Shown: in pieces, positions 1 through 9,725 of the stretch
Numbering within the stretch: the stretch's first letter is position 1
How the letters are laid out: each line of letters begins with the position of its first letter
Assembly (NCBI RefSeq): GCF_030060925.1
Contig: NZ_CP045455.1
Location: forward strand, 372,001-436,000
Origin: Spiroplasma sp. SV19
GTDB lineage: Bacteria > Bacillota_I > Bacilli_A > Mycoplasmatales > Mycoplasmataceae
Length of the DNA: 64,000 nucleotides
Direction: 5' to 3'
Translations under genes and position numbers: made by a program
The notes under the pieces: model-generated
The model's database searches: none
The model's input: the letters and a program-made list of their open reading frames with translations, nothing else
Told to the model about the DNA's origin: nothing

Positions 1-45
1 TTTTTTTCCTTCAAAAGAATTTTCTTGGATATAATTTGGATCCAT
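1..45 (-). CDS. start of an unidentified gene, cut by the window edge
   Basis: An ATG at 45 reading leftwards follows AAAGGAGG, about 13 bases upstream, the strongest type of ribosome binding site in this genome. The visible codons give MDPNYIQENSFEGKK, hydrophilic and not a signal peptide. Only 15 codons are visible, so the product cannot be named. Confidence 0.6.
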   Translation of the reverse strand, partial: MDPNYIQENSFEGKK

Positions 46-242
46 TTTTATTTAATATCCTCCTTTAATATTTTTATAATTTACAAATCAACAGTATAAC
101 TTATTATTACTTTATTTTTGCTTATTGGTTCTTAATATTAAATTAAAGAACAAAGTTAAAACAATTGATAAAAATTAGTTTTTTCATAACTTAATTTGTA
201 ATCAAATGTTTGACACGATTAAACTATAACATTTTAACATCA

Positions 243-286
243 AAAAAGCAATATTTTATTTCTTTAATTATAAAATATTGCTTTTT
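243..286 (-). terminator. intrinsic terminator after the nucleoside operon
   Basis: A perfect 17-bp inverted repeat (243-259 with 270-286) around a 10-base loop, with A-rich/T-rich flanks. It lies just beyond the stop codon of the deoxyribosyltransferase gene at 317 and would end leftward transcription. Confidence 0.85.
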
Positions 287-316
287 ATTCAATATTATCA
301 ACTTAAAATCACTAGG

Positions 317-898
317 TTAAATGTGACAATCAAAGCCATGATACAATTTGTTTTCCTTAAAGATTTCTTTTATGTCATATTTTTGGCGATAATCAGTGAC
401 ATCCCCTGTTTCAATTGCGTTAATTGCTGCACGTGCCATAGCATGTGAACTACATAATGTCATTTGAGGGATAGGACCAGAATTTAGTGGTTCATAATAT
501 AATGCTCCTGTTAACATTTCATTTAAACCAAACCCAGGACATTCTCCTTTTAAAATTCCTTGTTGTAACCGAAAATCAGAAATAATTGGGAATAAATATT
601 TTTTCGGATTATGAATTGCTTGTTCCACCATTAATCCAAATTCCATATGCGTCCCAGCATCTCATCCATCTAACTCCAAAATAACATAATCCGCGGCAGT
701 TAACCCAGCATAATCTAAGTCAAAAATTGCTTTATTAGTTGGTCGAACTGCTTTGTTTGTTTCAAAATCAACCGGATTACCAATAATAAAATTTGGAAAC
801 ATTACTCGTAACTGCTCTCCTTCTGCTTTGCGAGTATTTCATTGTGCTTCAGTAAACATACTACCAGCATTATAAATTACTTTTTTATTATCTTGCAT
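317..898 (-). CDS. nucleoside 2-deoxyribosyltransferase
   Basis: 193 residues. The family exchanges the base on 2-deoxyribonucleosides in the cytoplasm, letting auxotrophs recycle bases between deoxynucleosides. Seen: an N-terminal YNAGSMF stretch as in PF05014, the DYVILELDG segment with its acidic residues, and GTHMEFG, whose Glu sits where the family nucleophile is found; a second Asp-rich part follows. Trp codons are TGA. The ATG at 898 follows AAGGAG. It is separated from the aldolase gene by 123 bases, so it may be a separate unit or the last gene of the salvage operon; a terminator follows at 243-286. Family assignment is firm; purine or pyrimidine preference is not visible. Confidence 0.88.
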
Positions 899-1021
899 TA
901 TTATTCTTCTCCTTACTGTTTCTATATTTAAACATTATCATTACAATATTTTATAATTTTTATAAATAAATATTATATTTATTTCAAAAAATAGTTTTAT
1001 TTTTACATTTTAAAATCAAAC

Positions 1022-1636
1022 TTAATTTAGATTAATTGTATTAATTATTGTCTGGATTTTTTCCTGTTCAATAATTTTATTATTAATATTACCTGTTACA
1101 AAAGTTCCGACTGCAATTAAGTCATATCCTAATGCCTTTGCCTCTTTTAAATTTGTTAAATCAATCCCACCAGAAGCCATATATATTTTGTTTGGAAAAA
1201 AGGTTTTTATTGTTTGAATAAAATTTAATTTAAAAGCAGTTGCTGGAAAAATCTTAATGATTTCTCAGTCAGCATTAACAATATTAGTTACTTCTTGCAA
1301 CGTCATTGCTCCTGGAATATATATTAGTCCTTTGCGATGACAAAAATCACTAATAGCACGGTTAAAAATAGGTCCAACTAAAAATTGCGCCCCCGCTTCA
1401 GCAGCTTGCATTGCCTCTGTTAATGTTAAAACGGTTCCAGCCCCAATTAAAATTGATGGGTATTTTTTTCGTAATGTTTTAATTAATAATTCAACTTTGG
1501 GAATTGTAAAAGTTAATTCTAAACATGTTACTTGCAAATTGATTAACATTTCACAAAATTTTTGTGCAACATTATAATCTTGATTACGAATGACATAAAA
1601 AACTTTCTGTTCTAAAATTTTGGCAAAAAGATTCAT
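1022..1636 (-). CDS. eda: KDPG/KHG-type aldolase
   Basis: 204 residues, the usual length of bacterial Eda. The family cleaves 2-keto-3-deoxy-6-phosphogluconate (or 4-hydroxy-2-oxoglutarate) to pyruvate plus an aldehyde through a lysine Schiff base. Seen: LELTFT with the conserved Glu, GAGTVLT, the VGPIFN loop, and KIFPA, the strand holding the Schiff-base lysine. The ATG lies 3 bases after the transketolase stop, so translation is probably coupled. No Entner-Doudoroff dehydratase is in the window, so the real substrate is open; the operon context suggests a sugar acid or pentose by-product. Confidence 0.88.
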
Positions 1637-1639
1637 TGC

Positions 1640-3625
1640 TTAACCGATATATTTTTTAATTCTTTGAATAATAGCATCTTGATCCAAGCCTTTGTATTTA
1701 ATAACGGCATCAACACTCCCTGATAAACCATAGTCATTAACACCAATCACCAAACCAGTTTTGCCAACAAATTTATATCAAACATAATCATTAGAAAACT
1801 CAATCGCAATTACTTTTGCAAAGTTTTTTGGAAGTACTTTTTCTTGATAGTCCCCCGGTTGTTGTTCAAATAGTTCAACACAAGGCATGGAAACAACACG
1901 GATATTTTCGTTAATTGCTTTCGCAGCATTAATTGCGACCGGTACTTCTGTTCCTGTTGCAATAATAATTGCTGTTAATGGTTTTGTCGTATCTTCAGAC
2001 ACAACAATATATCCTCCTTGTAAAGTTTGTTCATAACAAGTCTCTGTTAACTGATATGGTGTATCTTGTCGCGATAAAATTAATGCACTAGGAGTTGACT
2101 TTGCTTCAACAGCAAGTTTTAAACAACCAATTGCTTCTTTAATATCTGCTGGACGTAAAACATTTAAATTTGGACAATTCCGTAACATTGCTAATTGTTC
2201 AACTGGTTGGTGCGATTTACCATCAAAACCAACCCCAATTGAATCATGTGAATAAGCAAAAATAACAGGTAAATTTTGAATACATGCCATTCTAAGGCAT
2301 GGTTTCATATAATCAGAAAAAATTAAAAATGTTGAGTTAAAACTTTTTAACCCTTGATGTAATTCAATTCCAATACTAATTGTACCCGCTGCAAATTCAC
2401 GAACACCAAAATGAATATTATTATTTTGGGGACTATTAATTGTTCATGATCCATTATAACCAATAATCTTTGTGGCTGTACCCAAATCAGCACTCCCACC
2501 AAACATATTATTAGAACAGTTTTGTTGATAATGTTTAAAGACATCACCCATAATAATTCGTGTTCCTGCTTTTTTACTTTTATCAGTTGTTAATAACGAT
2601 TTAAAAGCTGTTAAATCAACAACTGGTGAATTAAATAATTGTGCATATTCTAGTGGGAAAGCAGTTTGATAAGCTGCTAATTTTGTTAATCATCCTTGAT
2701 ATGCTTTTTCACCACGTTTAATAAAAGTATCATTTCAATAAGTTTTGACATCTGGGTCAACATAAAATTGGGGATGTTCAAAATCATAAAAGGTTTGAAC
2801 TTGTTGCATTTCTTCGGGAGTAAATGGTGATGAATGCATTGGTGAACCTTGTTTTGGGTGACCATAACCAATAATTGTTTTACATTCAATTAAAGTTGGT
2901 TTATCACTCTTTTGTGCGACTGATATTGCCTTTTTAATTGCTGTTAAATCCTCATCCGCATTCTCAACAAGAATATAATTTCAATTTTGAGCTTCAAAAA
3001 ACTGTTGATAATTTACTTTTAAAACTTCCTCACATTTGGTATCTAATTGACAGTCGTTTGAATCATATAACATAATTAACTTATTTAGTTTTCATACTCC
3101 AGCTAGCTGGATTGCTTCAAGTGCTCCCCCTTCTTGTAAATCACCGTCACTACACAAAACATAAGTATAATGATCAATAATGTCATATCCTGGTTTATTA
3201 AATTTAGCAGCTAAATGTTGTTCAGCTAATGCCATTCCAACCCCATAGCCAACTCCTTGTCCTAATGGTCCCGATGAATTATCAACCCCCGGGGTTACTC
3301 CATATTCGGGATGAGCTGGTGTTTTTGAATTAATATGACGATATTTTTTTAAATCATCAATTGTTAAATCATAACCAGCAAAATGTAAAATCGCATACTG
3401 CAGCGTTGAAGCATGTCCTGGTGATAAAACAAACCGATCACGATTAATTCAGTCAGGAACAGCTGGGTTAGCAATTAAATTATTTAAATAAATTGCTTGC
3501 ATCATTGGCGCTGCACTCAAAACAATTCCTGGGTGACCAGTTTTATTATAGATAATTGGATCTAAACCTAAAATTCGTAAGTTACTTAAACTTTTTGTTT
3601 CAATATTATTATTTGTATCTTTCAT
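1640..3625 (-). CDS. tkt: transketolase
   Basis: 661 residues, full length. Transfers two-carbon units between sugar phosphates with thiamine diphosphate, joining pentose phosphates (here probably from nucleoside breakdown) to glycolysis. Seen: TGHPG near the N terminus, SPGHAS, GPLGQG, the GDGDLQEG-like Mg/ThDP motif (CSDGDLQEG), FGVREFAAG containing the catalytic Glu, and HDSIGVG followed by FDGKSHQP, where most family members have EDGPTHQP, a mild divergence at the ThDP pocket. ATG at 3625 follows AGGAGG. Lies 45 bases after the deoxynucleoside kinase gene and runs into eda, in the salvage operon. Confidence 0.96.
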
Positions 3626-3670
3626 TTACTTTTCCTCCTCATAAATCTAAAATATTACCGATAATTATTT

Positions 3671-4294
3671 TTAAATTAAACAAAAAACTTTATTATCTAT
3701 CATTACCAAGTTCTGCATAATAAAGGCCATCTTTTCTGCAAAATTATCATTATCAGCATCAACAACAATGAAATGATAATCATTTTTTAATTCATGATAT
3801 AAAACCTCATATTGTTCATTTAATTTTTCTCAATAATAGTATGGAGTCTCTAATTCTAATACTCGACCCCGATTATTAACTCGTTCAACAGCTTTTGCTG
3901 TGGAAACTTTTAAATAAATAATAACATCAAATCCTAATTTCTGCTTTAAAATTGGGGTAATAACATTTTGAAAAAAACGATTGTAAACTTTAAAATCAAC
4001 ATCATTCATAATTTCTAGCAAATGTGAAACCCGAACAAAAACAGGGTCTTCTAAAATTGTTCGATCAAAGACAGTATTTGTTAAATTATCAATTGCAAAA
4101 AATTGTTCAATTCTCGTTGTCAACATATAAATTTGCATCTTAAAGGCAAAACCTTTCATATCCTGATAAAAATCATTAAAATATGGGTTCTCTTCTACGG
4201 GTTCTTTAAATAAATTATAATTTAACTGTTGACATAATGCTTCACTAACTTTTGTCTTACCAGCACCAACAGTCCCAAAAACAGCAATTTTCAT
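3671..4294 (-). CDS. deoxynucleoside kinase
   Basis: 207 residues, typical of the mollicute dAdo/dGuo/dCyd kinase family. Phosphorylates imported deoxynucleosides to monophosphates. Seen: the P-loop GTVGAGKT at residues 7-14, an EPVEENPYF stretch like the substrate-binding segment, FDRTILED (the DRS-like motif), and RGRVLE at the lid region. ATG at 4294 follows AAGGAAGG. It sits 19 bases after deoD: deoxyribosyltransferase, phosphorylase and kinase form a coherent deoxynucleoside route. Exact base preference cannot be read from sequence alone. Confidence 0.92.
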
Positions 4295-4313
4295 TTTCTA
4301 TTCCTTCCTTATG

Positions 4314-5024
4314 TTATTTAATTAGTTGCGTTGCCGTTGCTAAAGCCAATTGCACCATTGCCATAAAATTATTTTGACGTTCCATTGCCGAAGCTGTTTG
4401 TTTTGTCACAAGATTATCAGAAATAGTTAGCAATGTTGCTGCCTGTTTTTTAGTAACAACTGCATTAGCAAACAAAGCATATGATTCCATTTCTACAACA
4501 TCTAAATTATGTTCTTTGGTAAATGCTAATGAACTATCATAACGATAAAAAACATCAGCAGCATGAGCAATCCCAGTATGTGTTTTAATTCCTTGCGCTA
4601 CCGCCACTTCTTCAATTGTATTAAATAAGGTCTCACTTGCAGGAATTAGATTTGAATCAATATTTGCAGCAATCTTGGCATAATTACTTTCTCCAAATGC
4701 TTCACGAACATTAAAAATATCGTATAATTTTAACTCTGTTTTATAACTACCCGCAGAACCAATACGGATAATATAATCAACATCATAAAATTTAAATAAT
4801 TCATATGAATAAATCCCAATACTGGGGCAACCCATCCCACTTCCAGCAATTGTAATTTTAACATTTTGATATTTTCCGGTATATATGAACATATTTCGAA
4901 CTTCATTAACTAACTTATAATCTGTTAAATATTTTTCAGCAATTGCTTTTGCTCGTAATGGATCACCAGGCATTAAAACAACTTTTGCAATGTCTGTTTC
5001 TTTTGCATTAATATGTGGTGTCAT
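4314..5024 (-). CDS. deoD: purine-nucleoside phosphorylase, DeoD type
   Basis: 236 residues, matching the low-molecular-weight hexameric family. Splits purine (deoxy)nucleosides with phosphate to base and (deoxy)ribose-1-phosphate. Seen: MTPHINAKE start, LMPGDPLRAK (phosphate site), GSGMGCPSIG, IRIGSAGS, and VEMESYALF with the nucleoside-binding Glu, then TISDN. First gene of the leftward salvage operon. Its start is about 410 bases downstream of the cobalamin-type aptamer at 5431-5580, which is therefore the likely regulator. Confidence 0.96.
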   Translation of the reverse strand: MTPHINAKETDIAKVVLMPGDPLRAKAIAEKYLTDYKLVNEVRNMFIYTGKYQNVKITIAGSGMGCPSIGIYSYELFKFYDVDYIIRIGSAGSYKTELKLYDIFNVREAFGESNYAKIAANIDSNLIPASETLFNTIEEVAVAQGIKTHTGIAHAADVFYRYDSSLAFTKEHNLDVVEMESYALFANAVVTKKQAATLLTISDNLVTKQTASAMERQNNFMAMVQLALATATQLIK

Positions 5025-5380
5025 TTTGTATTTCCTTCCTTTATTTATCCTTTGATTGGATTAACAGTCCTATTAATTAAGTTATTATTTAAAATTTTGG
5101 TTTCAACAATAAATTTAAACAAAACGAAAAGGAATATTTTAAGATATTCATATAAGAAATGTTTAATTAACAGTTTTATTTTTATTTCATAAATTAAGTT
5201 AATAAAAAAATTAAAATTATAAAGAATTTTAAAATTAATTTTATTAAACTTAAAAATTTTCTAATTATTATATTTTAAATAATGCCTTAATAGGATTATC
5301 ACTTTAAATTAACAACTAAAAAACGCTTTTTGACGTCTTTCAAATTATTATTTAATAGTTTTTAACTAATAAATAAATTA

Positions 5381-5402
5381 ATTATCCAACCCCAGGGATA
5401 AT
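5381..5402 (-). terminator. possible expression-platform hairpin of the cobalamin leader
   Basis: ATTATCC pairs with GGATAAT around an 8-base loop, followed on the minus strand by an AT-rich tail (TTAATTTATTTATT). It lies 29 bases after the aptamer, where a regulated terminator would be expected. The stem is only 7 bp and the tail is not a pure T run, so this is tentative. Confidence 0.35.
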
Positions 5403-5430
5403 AACTATAAAGGCAGCACTGATAAAATAT

Positions 5431-5580
5431 CAATGTTTTTTAGATCGGTCTACTGGCTCAGTTTCACTTTACTCGCTATTCCTTCTCAAGAAGTATCTTC
5501 TCAATGGCATAATGTTAGCTTTCATCCACTTTACAGTTGCTGGGACAGCCTAGGACTTGCACCTAATTCCCGTAACATCC
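5431..5580 (-). promoter_or_regulatory. cobalamin riboswitch-like aptamer
   Basis: Read on the minus strand this GC-richer island carries the ordered signature of the cobalamin aptamer (RF00174): GGGAA (5571-5567), GGTGCAAGTCC inside a small stem, CTGTCCC, AGCAACTGTAAAG, a central ATGCCATTG, a hairpin region, AGAAGGA, and the B12 box GAGCCAGTAGACC near the 3' end (5443-5460). GGATGTT and AACATTG at the two ends can pair to close it. It lies between a good promoter (5609-5637) and deoD. Cobalamin aptamers usually repress in the presence of B12; what it senses here is unknown. Confidence 0.85.
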
Positions 5581-5608
5581 AAAATTGCTTTTTAAAGTTG
5601 TTAAAGTA

Positions 5609-5637
5609 ATAATATAAAGTTTATTTTTAAAATGCAA
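5609..5637 (-). promoter_or_regulatory. promoter of the riboswitch/deoD leader
   Basis: On the minus strand TTGCAT (5637-5632), exactly 17 bases, then TATTAT (5614-5609). Transcription would begin just before the aptamer. The left end of the insertion sequence lies only ~26 bases upstream of the -35 box, so the element sits next to, but did not destroy, this promoter. Confidence 0.65.
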
Positions 5638-5662
5638 GTTAAAATTAAACTTTTTTGTGAAA

Positions 5663-6804
5663 ACCATACACATTTAAGACCACCTAAATCTTTAAAATTA
5701 AATTAGAAGGTTTAAAATGATAGCAAGTATTATTACAGAAAACGAGTTATATAAATTACATCGTGGTTTTAAAAAATGATATGGGCAAGTTGCAGCAACT
5801 AAGGAAACAAATTATATTTATAATAATTCATCGAATTATTTTAATTTATGTCATAAATATTATCTTAAAACCCATTCATTAAATCAGTTAATTAAATTAT
5901 TTTATAGAGAGAAACAAACATTTTACAATTAATCAAACAAAATTAAAGAGTTTTTAAAAAATTCTTATAGTTTTGAGTGATTTAAAAAACATTCAACACA
6001 ACCAAAAACTATTTATTATGTTTATGATAAATCTTATAAAATGAAAGTAGCACAAATGATTAAAAATTATCGTGAAAATTATGGCACAGGAATTTATGAG
6101 TTTTATAATTTAACATTGGCAAATTATTTTACATATCAAAATAAGCCGATTAGACATAATATTAAAACATTAATGAAATGAGATAAAACATTTAATCAAT
6201 ATTTTAAAAATAAACGGAAAAAGAGATTTTATAAACGTTATGAAATGCATGAATTAGGGCATATCCAACATGATGTTAAAGTATTAACTAAAAATATGAC
6301 GGATATAAAAGAGATTTGTATATTTTTGATTATATTGATGAGAAATCTCGGTATGCAGTAGTTTATGTAACGGAAAGTAAAACACAAGATATTGTGGCAG
6401 GACTTTTTCAAAAAGCTTATTTTGAATTTGATAAGATAGGTATTAAAATGAAAAGAATTCGGACAGATAACGGAATTGAATATGTTTATAATCATCGAAC
6501 AAATTATGCTCATCATAAAAGTGAGTTTACTAAAGCAGTAAATGAAAAAGGAGTTGTTCATCAGACAACTCCAATTCGTTCTCCCCAAAGTAATGGGAAA
6601 ATTGAAAGATTTCATCGTAATTAAAATAAGTTTTTTGAATATTTACCAAGATATCTTAAAGATATTGATGATATTCGAAAACAAATTGTAATCTTTCTAG
6701 ATTATTATAACAAAGTTTGACGCCATAAAAGTATAAATCTTTTAACACCTGCCCAAGCTGTGTTAAAATTTTTAAAAGACTAACTGGTCTAAAATGTATA
6801 TGGT
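5663..6804 (+). mobile_element. decayed insertion sequence with 19-bp inverted repeats
   Basis: Terminal inverted repeats at 5663-5681 and 6786-6804 match in 17 of 19 bases (ACCATA at the outer ends, AGACC at the inner ends). They bracket a broken transposase. The true tips may extend a few bases further, because flanking GTG/TGT bases also partly match. ACTTTTTTGT on the left and ACTTTTTGT on the right could be a target duplication but differ by one T. The right tip abuts the stop codon (6808) of the neighbouring membrane protein. Confidence 0.8.
5717..6783 (+). pseudogene. IS3/IS481-like transposase, inactivated
   Basis: The first frame from the ATG at 5717 ends at a TAA (5930-5932) but continues in frame as recognisable protein to about 6310. 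There a +1 frameshift is needed to enter YIFDYIDEKSRYAVVY, the start of an rve integrase core. That core continues through IRTDNGIEY and SPQSNGKIERFH, hits a second TAA (6622-6624), and resumes in frame with DYYNKVWRHKS and LTPAQAV to a true stop at 6781. The D...D...E order fits the DDE core of IS3/IS481-type transposases; I am less sure of the subfamily. Two stops plus a frameshift make it inactive. Confidence 0.85.
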
Positions 6805-6807
6805 GTA

Positions 6808-7563
6808 TTACACTTTTTGTCTTTTATTAATTGCTTTAATAATGAAAAAATACATTATATTAACTAAAATAAATAAAACATAAGCAATAATAAAAACAAT
6901 AATGAAAGAAAAAACTAAGTCAAACGCAGAACCAATAATATTCCATACCCCACCTTTAGAGGTTAATAAGGCATAAGGAAAAACAATATCATATGGAATA
7001 TCCCCCAACAGAGGATCATTTAAATACATTCCAAACCGAAATGATAAATAGACAGTATATAAAACCGGATAAATTAAATAAAGTAAAAAAACTTTTTTAA
7101 AATATTGGCGGGGAGTCATTGTTATTTTTTCTTGGTGCATGAATAAATAAATAATCATGAAGATTGGTGTTATTAAATGAAAAAATAATCCCACTAAAAG
7201 ACCACCAACATTAACTACTTTATTTATTAACATAGTTGGTAAAAGAAAACCCATAAAAGTTAAACAAGTCACACTGATATAAGAAGTAATAGCAATTCTC
7301 GTATATTGGTTTTTTCATCAATATTGCGGTTTATTAAACGTCCAGGCTGATGCTAAAAACCAAACTCCTAACAAAAAATTACTTTGATAAGTAAAAAAGC
7401 TAAAAAATTGACCTTGAAATAAAATTGGTGAAAAAGGATAATCAATATTTCGTAATCATTTCTGCATAATCATATGGTATAAATAAACAGAAAATAATGT
7501 ACTAATAATAAGGATTCCCACACATAATTGATAATAAAACCATTTATCTTTAATTACTTTCAT
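6808..7563 (-). CDS. polytopic membrane protein, possibly DUF1600/Pr6Pr-like
   Basis: 251 residues with about six hydrophobic segments. A FFTYQSNFLLGVWFL stretch after the first helix, then FFHLITPIFM and FLLYLIYPVLY, resemble the mollicute DUF1600 membrane family of unknown function. ATG at 7563 has an AAGGAAG-type site. The stop codon lies only 4 bases outside the right repeat of the insertion sequence, so the original C terminus (after KAINKRQKV) may have been altered by the insertion. No enzymatic residues are evident. Confidence 0.75.
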
Positions 7564-7635
7564 TTTTTCTTCCTTTCATTTATTCGATATTAATTATAAT
7601 AATTCTTAATAAAAAAAGCAATTTTATTGCAAAAT

Positions 7636-7661
7636 AAAAAGCAAGAACTTTCTTGCTTTTT
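7636..7661 (-). terminator. terminator after lipoprotein gene
   Basis: AAAAAGCAAGAA and TTCTTGCTTTTT form a near-uninterrupted stem just beyond the stop at 7671. T-rich sequence on both strands means it could act in either direction. Confidence 0.8.
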
Positions 7662-7670
7662 TGGTTATCT

Positions 7671-9224
7671 TTATTTTTTAGTAAACTCTAATGTAAATAA
7701 TGTCGATGTTCAACCAGTATAATACACAGCATTATTTGTTCCAAATGTTAAGTCAAAATTTCATACTGCACCACGACGTAATGAAAAGGTATCTTTTGTG
7801 CTATTTAAAGTAAGATTATGTTCTCGTTTTACTCAATTACCTGTTGTAAAAATATCTAATCATGATAAGTTTTTTGCATCAGCAGACGCCTTAAAATCAT
7901 CAATTAAAATTCTTAAAACTTTTCGATAATTATATTCTGATAAAGCTAAAATTTTATTAAATGCCGTTTCACTAAGATGAAAAACTCCCGAATTTTTATT
8001 TGATTCAATACGGAAATACTTATAAAAAGCTGTTACTAATTTCCCATATTCCATTAATTTATTATTTAAACCATCTTTTGTAATTTGAATTTGCACTGTT
8101 AATGCTTCTCCACCATTTATAACTACCCCCGATAATGGCAGTCCAGCAATTTGAATTTTCGATAAATTTACATTAAAAGAAGCTAAATTTAAATTTTTAT
8201 CAGTATTAAAAATATCAACTAATGAACGATAAAATTTAACAAAATTTTCTGGCGTAATTTGATATGGTTGATAACCCATCCCTGCTCAAACATAAGAAGC
8301 TGTTGATTCTTTTACAAAATCAACTCCATTTGTTTTATTATTAATTGCACTCATTAATAATGTTAATAATGATATTGAACTATTATATTTAATACTGCCA
8401 ATAAGGTCTTTTAAATCAGCATCATTAGCAAGTGCGGTTTGCAATTTAGTAAAAATAATGTTATCCAAATCAGCAAAACCTGCAGTATAATTAACATTAA
8501 AATTATCATAAATTGGTTTAAAATCATTATTCTTGTCAATTTGGAATGTTCCCTCAGTATTAAAGAATTTAACAATTACTTTTGAAATTTTTTGAACAAC
8601 ACCATTTAAAATATCTTTCACAGCCGTTGGATTATCAGTAATCACATATTGAATAAAATAACTAGAAGTAGTTGAGATCTCTTTAAACTTAACTGTAAAA
8701 CTAAAACTAAAATCTAACCGAACTGCCTTAGCATTTTTCACAGTCGGATTCTGAAATAAATCTGCTATTTTTTTGGTATTAATAAAATTTAAATTATATT
8801 TGAAACTTTCTTCAGATAAAATAATTGGTTTAGTATCAATATAATAATTTGAATATTCATTAATAATTTCCTGACTATTGTTATTAAAAACTGCCATAAA
8901 ACTAGTTTTCAAAATTTGCAACGCCGACATAACTTTTGGATCCTTTTGATCTAACTCTTTACTTGGTGTTGTTTCATTAACAATAGTATATAACTCATCA
9001 AATGTTGTTTGATAATTTGTACTATCAATTGTGTTTTTAGTACTCGCATATTCTAAAAATGCATTTGAAACTTGTTGTGAAATTTTATTTAAAGTTTCTA
9101 AATCTTTTGTTGCCCCAGTATTTGAGTCATCTGGTTCTTCTTGCTGTTGACGACAACCAACAATTGTACTAGCCCCAGTTACGCTAAAAGCAGAAATCCC
9201 CAATAACGCCATTAATTTTTTCAT
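7671..9224 (-). CDS. surface lipoprotein, paralogue of the gene at 15317
   Basis: 517 residues. A lipoprotein signal peptide (MKKLMALLG...) ends at a VGCR lipobox, then an acidic/polar linker. The mature part aligns over its length with the lipoprotein at 15317-16924. Shared landmarks in order are EYSNYYIDTKPI, FxQYVITDN-like, GIDK/QIDKNxDF, LSKIQIAGLPLSG, and FYKYFRIES near the C terminus, ending in a TGWTSTLF/TPWTATYF block. Function unknown; a surface-exposed protein. A 16-A/T homopolymer abuts its -10 box, see 9267-9290. Trp codons in the C-terminal third are TGA. Confidence 0.85.
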
Positions 9225-9266
9225 TTCTTTGTCTCCTTTTTATTATATTTTTGCTATATAATTTTT

Positions 9267-9290
9267 ATTATGACAAAAAAAAAAAAAAAA
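9267..9290 (-). promoter_or_regulatory. poly-T promoter of the lipoprotein gene
   Basis: On the minus strand a run of 16 T (9290-9275) is followed by GT and the -10-like CATAAT (9272-9267), about 43 bases before the ATG, with AAAGGAG between. A homopolymer directly upstream of the -10 box is the arrangement known from phase-variable Mycoplasma hyorhinis vlp promoters. No separate -35 box is visible. Confidence 0.55.
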
Positions 9291-9350
9291 GCAATAGGTA
9301 CTGACTTAGAAAATAATTAATTATGTGTGATTGCGAGATGGATGTGTACC

Positions 9351-9370
9351 AAAAAAAAAAAAAAAAAAAA
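9351..9370. repeat. 20-A homopolymer tract
   Basis: Uninterrupted run of 20 A in the 500-base gap between the lipoprotein gene and recD2. Unlike the two other tracts in the gap it has no -10-like hexamer beside it. Confidence 0.9.
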
Positions 9371-9451
9371 GATAAATACTATTTGAAAAGAATTGTTTAA
9401 CCTAAAGCAACACAAAAACAACTACTTGCGGAACACAGTTAATTAAAAACC

Positions 9452-9607
9452 AAAAAATAAAATGTGTAACTAAAGTTATTTTTAATTACACATTCCAAAT
9501 ATAAACTAATGAAAACTATAAAATATGTTTCTATGTTTGCTTAAAAATAAACTGCTATAGTTTTAGTTTTAAGCACTACCATTATAACAAAAAAAAAAAA
9601 AAAAAAA
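9452..9607 (-). ncRNA. possible small RNA with poly-T promoter and terminator
   Basis: On the minus strand 19 T (9607-9589) lead through GT to a consensus TATAAT (9586-9581). About 90 bases on, AATGTGTAA pairs with TTACACATT (9461-9469 and 9486-9494), followed by TTATTTTTTGG, a plausible terminator. Between them AAAACTATA and TATAGTTTT can pair. No open reading frame with a ribosome site is present, so the product would be a ~120-base RNA. No known family recognised. Confidence 0.4.
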
Positions 9608-9725
9608 CTGTTTTGACCAAAAAAATAATTTATTTTGTTTTGCTTCCTTACTAAAAATCCGGACACATAACTAACTTAATTATTTATAGTATATTTAAAA
9701 TGATAAGGAAATAAAAATTCTTCAT

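Noticed and set aside
1778-2308. Transketolase, AdhE and other genes looking like strings of broken fragments
   Set aside because: The breaks are TGA codons read as Trp; the frames are continuous and the families complete.
2347-2889. Two short minus-strand ORFs inside the transketolase gene
   Set aside because: They are in a different frame from the conserved transketolase sequence and have no family features.
6238-6615. Minus-strand ORF of 125 codons rich in Ile, Phe and Asn
   Set aside because: Antisense to the transposase core, with no ribosome site; an artefact of low-GC coding.
9452-9575. Candidate tracrRNA, because of the GTTTTAG-like string on the plus strand
   Set aside because: No cas gene and no repeat array in the window; the pairing is better explained as a simple hairpin RNA.
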